This document shows positions 48,701 to 50,324 of a DNA stretch of 50,324 nucleotides, in pieces. The DNA lies in the NCBI GenBank assembly GCA_902771225.1, contig CACXWH010000028.1, positions 1-50,324 of the forward strand, read 5' to 3'. Made by a program: the position numbers and the translations under genes. Every line of letters starts with the position of its first letter. The first letter of the stretch is position 1. The DNA is from an uncultured Methanobrevibacter sp. (GTDB lineage: Archaea; Methanobacteriota; Methanobacteria; Methanobacteriales; Methanobacteriaceae). Under the pieces are notes generated by a model, which ran no database searches, was not told the origin of the DNA, and saw only the letters and a list, made by a program, of their open reading frames with translations.

Positions 48701-49582
48701 TTTTCTAATATAATTTATCCTTTCAATGGGATAATTCATATCCATGGGAACAGCTACACATCCGGCTTTAATAATTCCTAAAAAAGTAGTGATTAGAGTT
48801 TTGTTACGGGCAAGCATAAATGAAATGACACTTCCTTTCGTTATTCCTCTTTTAATCAATGCATTGGCTATCATATTGGCTTCATCATTAATCTGTCTAA
48901 AAGTATAACTTTCACCACAGGTTCTTAAAGCTATTTTTTCGGGTGTTTTTTTTGCTTGACTTTCCAATAGTTCATTTACCAATGGATTTCTTAATAGTTT
49001 AAAAGGGGGGATTTCCTCTTCACACCTAAGTTCAATATCTTTAACCATAAGTTGTTTAATTCCGTATTCTGCAAATTGATCAATCACTCTTTTAATACTC
49101 TTTAAAAAGGATTTAATATAAGACTTGGTGTATTTATATGCATCGAATCGTAATTTTAGCACATAAAATTGCGGAATTTTATTAACAATCAATGTTGTAT
49201 TATCATCTTCTTCAACAACATCCCTCCCATAGATAAAGTTAAAATAAAACTCACTTTCATCATCATGCGGAGGATGATTTAAATGCCTTTCAATATTTTT
49301 CATGTATGCATTAACTGTTTTTTTCCTGTTTTCATCATTGAATACTAATGGAATCACATCGGAATCGATGTTTGTCAGAATAGAAATGTTTGAACTGTTG
49401 ATATATTTTGTTAAAGTGATGGCGACAGCTGAAAGTAAACACAGAGAAGATTTTAAATTCTCTTTAGTACATAAATCGTCAATTAATGGTTTACTTATAT
49501 TAATGCTTTCATAAATCATTTTAGATTCATCAGCACTGTTTTTATTGAATGGGAGTATGGTCGGTTCAAAATTTTCATTCAT
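42668..49582 (-). CDS. Non-ribosomal peptide synthetase, N-terminal 2304 residues
   Basis: Domains in order: a short condensation-like remnant without an HHxxxDG motif (1-200); adenylation 1 (200-675; LYTSGSTGKPKGV 338-350, NGYGPLE, YKSGD, PNGKTDRKRL); carrier 1 (680-755, LGFTS with S715); condensation (765-1180, HHIIGDQ at 895); adenylation 2 (1195-1670; LHTSGTTGVPKGV 1336-1348, NAYGPCE, YCTGDL, NSSGKIDTKKL); carrier 2 (1680-1755, LGGDS with S1714); N-half of an epimerisation domain (1764-1935, HHLIVDGVSW at 1887); condensation-type domain (1948-2304, HHLINDA at 2066), cut off by a frameshift at about 42697. It would assemble a short peptide from two activated amino acids, possibly with one D residue. 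No SD is seen; a TATA-like ATATATTA about 20-30 bp upstream suggests a near-leaderless mRNA. Confidence 0.92.
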   Translation of the reverse strand: MNENFEPTILPFNKNSADESKMIYESINISKPLIDDLCTKENLKSSLCLLSAVAITLTKYINSSNISILTNIDSDVIPLVFNDENRKKTVNAYMKNIERHLNHPPHDDESEFYFNFIYGRDVVEEDDNTTLIVNKIPQFYVLKLRFDAYKYTKSYIKSFLKSIKRVIDQFAEYGIKQLMVKDIELRCEEEIPPFKLLRNPLVNELLESQAKKTPEKIALRTCGESYTFRQINDEANMIANALIKRGITKGSVISFMLARNKTLITTFLGIIKAGCVAVPMDMNYPIERINYIRKNSDSKYIITYESLENSINPQDLINEGNKSFPIVSLKADDPIFILYTSGSTGKPKGVVLTHCGISNLISVHIKNNYKKLLSISSIAFDISEEDILVSLTNGKELIFANDNEIKDIILLSHLIEKAKPEFVNLTPSRLLSYLQVPEFANVISIFKGIGAGGEQFTKNIFESIKKYADIDIYNGYGPLETSLTSNSKKIENPDFITNGKPLLNYITDVRDIDGKLLPYGVIGELYIGGVGVSKGYYNMKDKTREAFLSINDIAYYKSGDYAIQLPSNEIIIKGRIDNQIKLRGQRVDPEEIEQTILKYPNINKTVVIAHELNQEMHLCAYFTSKSIINTSNLKEYLKGILSPYMIPTFFIQLDEIPETPNGKTDRKRLPKPKANIEKVPAKNNIERKILDFCKKMLNNDEFGVTDNLFNLGFTSLTLMQLNSHIYHEFNITLKHTDLMNNPSIREISKIIENNESIHEIEIIKPVSSNKYPMSSQQKRLYVLYRQNPTLTNYNLAKVRKFKKSIDIERLENAINKIIDAEEILRTSFNIENGEYIQEIHKNRPIHVDFIELDGEDNIDMIFHQNIRPFNLENEPLLRIKVIKFKEETYVFRDMHHIIGDQITNDLLYDKIKDAYYGKPISTSKIKYKDYTFWVQKQRAKETDYWKNKDISDSGSEVFVDFKRPMVQTFNGNKISRSLDIETIGKLAKKNNTTIYKLLLSQFMILLHKYTNENNIQIGTVTSGRTHPNLEKTLGMFVNTLPFIQSISPTDTLRETLIKTEEELANLFSNQDYSIEQIIEDHKIPTNNSYNPLFNIVFIQNTADSFENDLDWDESKFDLTCSLKNSLSKLTIEFDYNTDLYTFEKINALIDNYANLIEDINQNMDKKIEDINVLSHSQEEMILEMSGINKSIKSDSILTRLKRQIKKHPAQVILSDCKSFLNYNDFNLKTNSLANYLKDNFDVKKQDTVVLIANRSIESVLGFYSILKLNAVYVPINPMAPQKRIKHIIDEVDAKLVLTNIDLTMDDVDIVDLTRESLYGYDYGELELSCQDKLCILHTSGTTGVPKGVQVTHENIINFLISADDQFYDKNTKVFYHTTNIGFDTSLFEIIFSILNGIQLHVIDENYDFTQIPEDILNRQSMINTVPAKMKLFFTLPNFENVMKNVGLLILAGEALNKNLVDEIRKNYNPVIFNAYGPCEATIFASIKKITSDKITIGKANINTHIYILNNEKQLCPMGIPGELCIGGKQVADGYLNKIVETNRHFLANPFDDDILYCTGDLAYLDMEGEINYIGRKDSQIKINGQRIEIEEINKQIEKNEFVIQSITVPNSRKTQLYSYVVGDKVIDTDKLLNDLENVLLPFMVPVSIMQIESIPLNSSGKIDTKKLPQPKPTKHKYTAPANDIESAIVKIWESVLDVKPVGINDNFYRLGGDSIKAIRIVSLLQNEGILCNPRDILNYKTPYMIAQNVMDEAEVDYETVEGIFDLHPIQNYFFDQVNRHDYTQEFILESAIDLDIHLLQKALDELTNLHDMLRAKFHVKEDKYVQEILPLNTRICEINEFKINGEFNSSIAQIIKNATNSLDIFNKLIDVSLVRKDNKCYLIFVIHHLIVDGVSWSIILDDLTYIYNYLVSGGEIYLNKSCSYESWIDNIKRIAREILNKKQSLDDSTIVCTLSESQLGIYLDEKVNNKNTAYLTYGLIDCSEDKSSDEIAMAISSVIDKHPILKARIIDNEILPLLICDVSPDISITSNNDLSTLLKVFNMKESLSRFYIIEDDEKKSMFFEAHHLINDAGSSTFIKKDLISALKGNLDDSIDLGFVNASYDSFKSQFEPDYESAHEFYTKCLADIDTANTSITDCKGSQGFVSLPIPGIKSRVEEFTSKNGITSGNFLNAAFAYTYSRFTDSKKVYFNFTEHGRHEEYAKTAVGMFTRTVPILVDCTGDSVNEYLIYFSDLALGSMSNDVYPFRLLASEFNLNNDVIFEYNFDLNDVSDLKNGLVVRKNIINPISDLLCVVNECCINNPFR

Positions 49583-50324
49583 AATATTAGGTTTTGAAAT
49601 ATAATATATTAATAATTATGGATTAAAAATAGTCGTTTTTTCAAAAATTTGCATGATTTTTTTCATTTTTCATATCCACATCCATTCATAAAAGTCAGAT
49701 TCTATTTTTCTTATTTGGGGGTTGGTGAATTCTGATTTAATTAATTTGTTCCTTAAGATATTATAGAAACTCATTAGCAGGTCATGATTCTACTTTTTGT
49801 TTATTATTTTTTATATATTTTTGATTATTGTTTAATTATTTTGGAAATAAAGTATTTTTTTATAAATAATTTAATTTTCCATATTTTTATTTATAAAATA
49901 TTTATTTTTTCTTTACAATTTGTAAATAATATGGGAAAATTTATATGTCTATAAATATATTTTTTTAAATAAATTATATTTTGTCTAATTAATTCATCAA
50001 TATGATTTATTATATCCGATTTTTTTTTAAAAAAAGTGAAAACTATTAAATATTAGAAAATACATAAAAATAAGTGTATTATCAACGGAAAATCACAACA
50101 ATTTGACACTAAACCATTAGAAAATAATCATTATTGAATGTTAAGTGGTATTTTTTTAAGTTGGTATACTTTTTTTCTCGAATGAATTATTTTTTTCTAT
50201 ATATGTTTTTTTGGGATATTGGATTATCATTTATGTTTTGTTGTGATTAGTCGTCAAATGCTCTTGGTATTTCTTTATATATGGTGTATGGTTAATATTT
50301 TATTGTAACTCTACTTTGAGTTAA
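49583..50324. other. AT-rich end region
   Basis: No substantial gene is seen. A 34-residue minus-strand frame at 49670-49774 (MSFYNILRNKLIKSEFTNPQ then a short tail ending EWMWI) reads without low complexity just upstream of the NRPS, but it has no ribosome binding site and may be chance. The rest is A/T runs. Confidence 0.4.

Overview
The window is AT-rich chromosomal DNA from a methanogenic archaeon of the order Methanobacteriales, most likely a Methanobrevibacter relative. The grounds are a split archaeal RNA polymerase (H, B'', B', A', A''), archaeal aRF1, EF-2 and a broken EF-1A, the wyosine-tRNA enzyme Taw1, a 2-oxoglutarate:ferredoxin oxidoreductase next to succinyl-CoA synthetase and fumarase (the incomplete reductive TCA branch of methanogens), and a large non-ribosomal peptide synthetase (NRPS) of the kind known from rumen Methanobrevibacter. 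Taxonomy is inferred from protein content only.

Positions 1-7438: a fumarase beta gene (minus strand, cut by the window edge) originally faced korDABC-sucC. About 2.9 kb of accessory DNA now separates them. A degenerate direct repeat of about 190 bp, holding the fumarase start and promoter region, flanks this insert. The insert holds a DUF3800 gene converging on a strongly structured small-RNA candidate, two small paralogous proteins with matching promoters, and much AT-rich non-coding DNA. Positions 7439-13707: a DUF4012-like secreted or anchored protein, a STAS-like protein, taw1, tpiA-pgk, and thiM-thiE.

Positions 13825-24493: five tRNA genes (Thr, Pro, Tyr, Asp, Lys) lead into rpoH, rpoB'', rpoB', rpoA', rpoA'', rpl30e and nusA. 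The polymerase is the most unusual part of the window. B' carries an N-terminal J-domain with an intact HPD motif. A' has large inserted segments, including a predicted coiled coil. A'' begins with three divergent copies of a helical unit. Positions 24564-25640 hold an acetyltransferase and a decayed transposase, which separate this operon from rpsL-rpsG-fusA-tuf-rpsJ. In tuf, a deletion inferred at 103 nt removes switch I and shifts the frame. Either the assembly is wrong there or another copy exists elsewhere.

Positions 30941-40089: two identical tRNA-Ser genes, the second overlapping the end of a cobalamin reductase gene; a Ca2+-type P-ATPase; a UPF0146 protein; rimI; a zinc-ribbon membrane protein; an unrecognised gene; aRF1; and a POT-family transporter. 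Positions 40189-49582 are an NRPS of about 3,100 residues, read as two overlapping frames because of one frameshift. Its modules are irregular: two epimerisation domains survive as complementary halves, the later modules lack adenylation domains, and there is no release domain. The last 740 bp are AT-rich with at most a tiny ORF.
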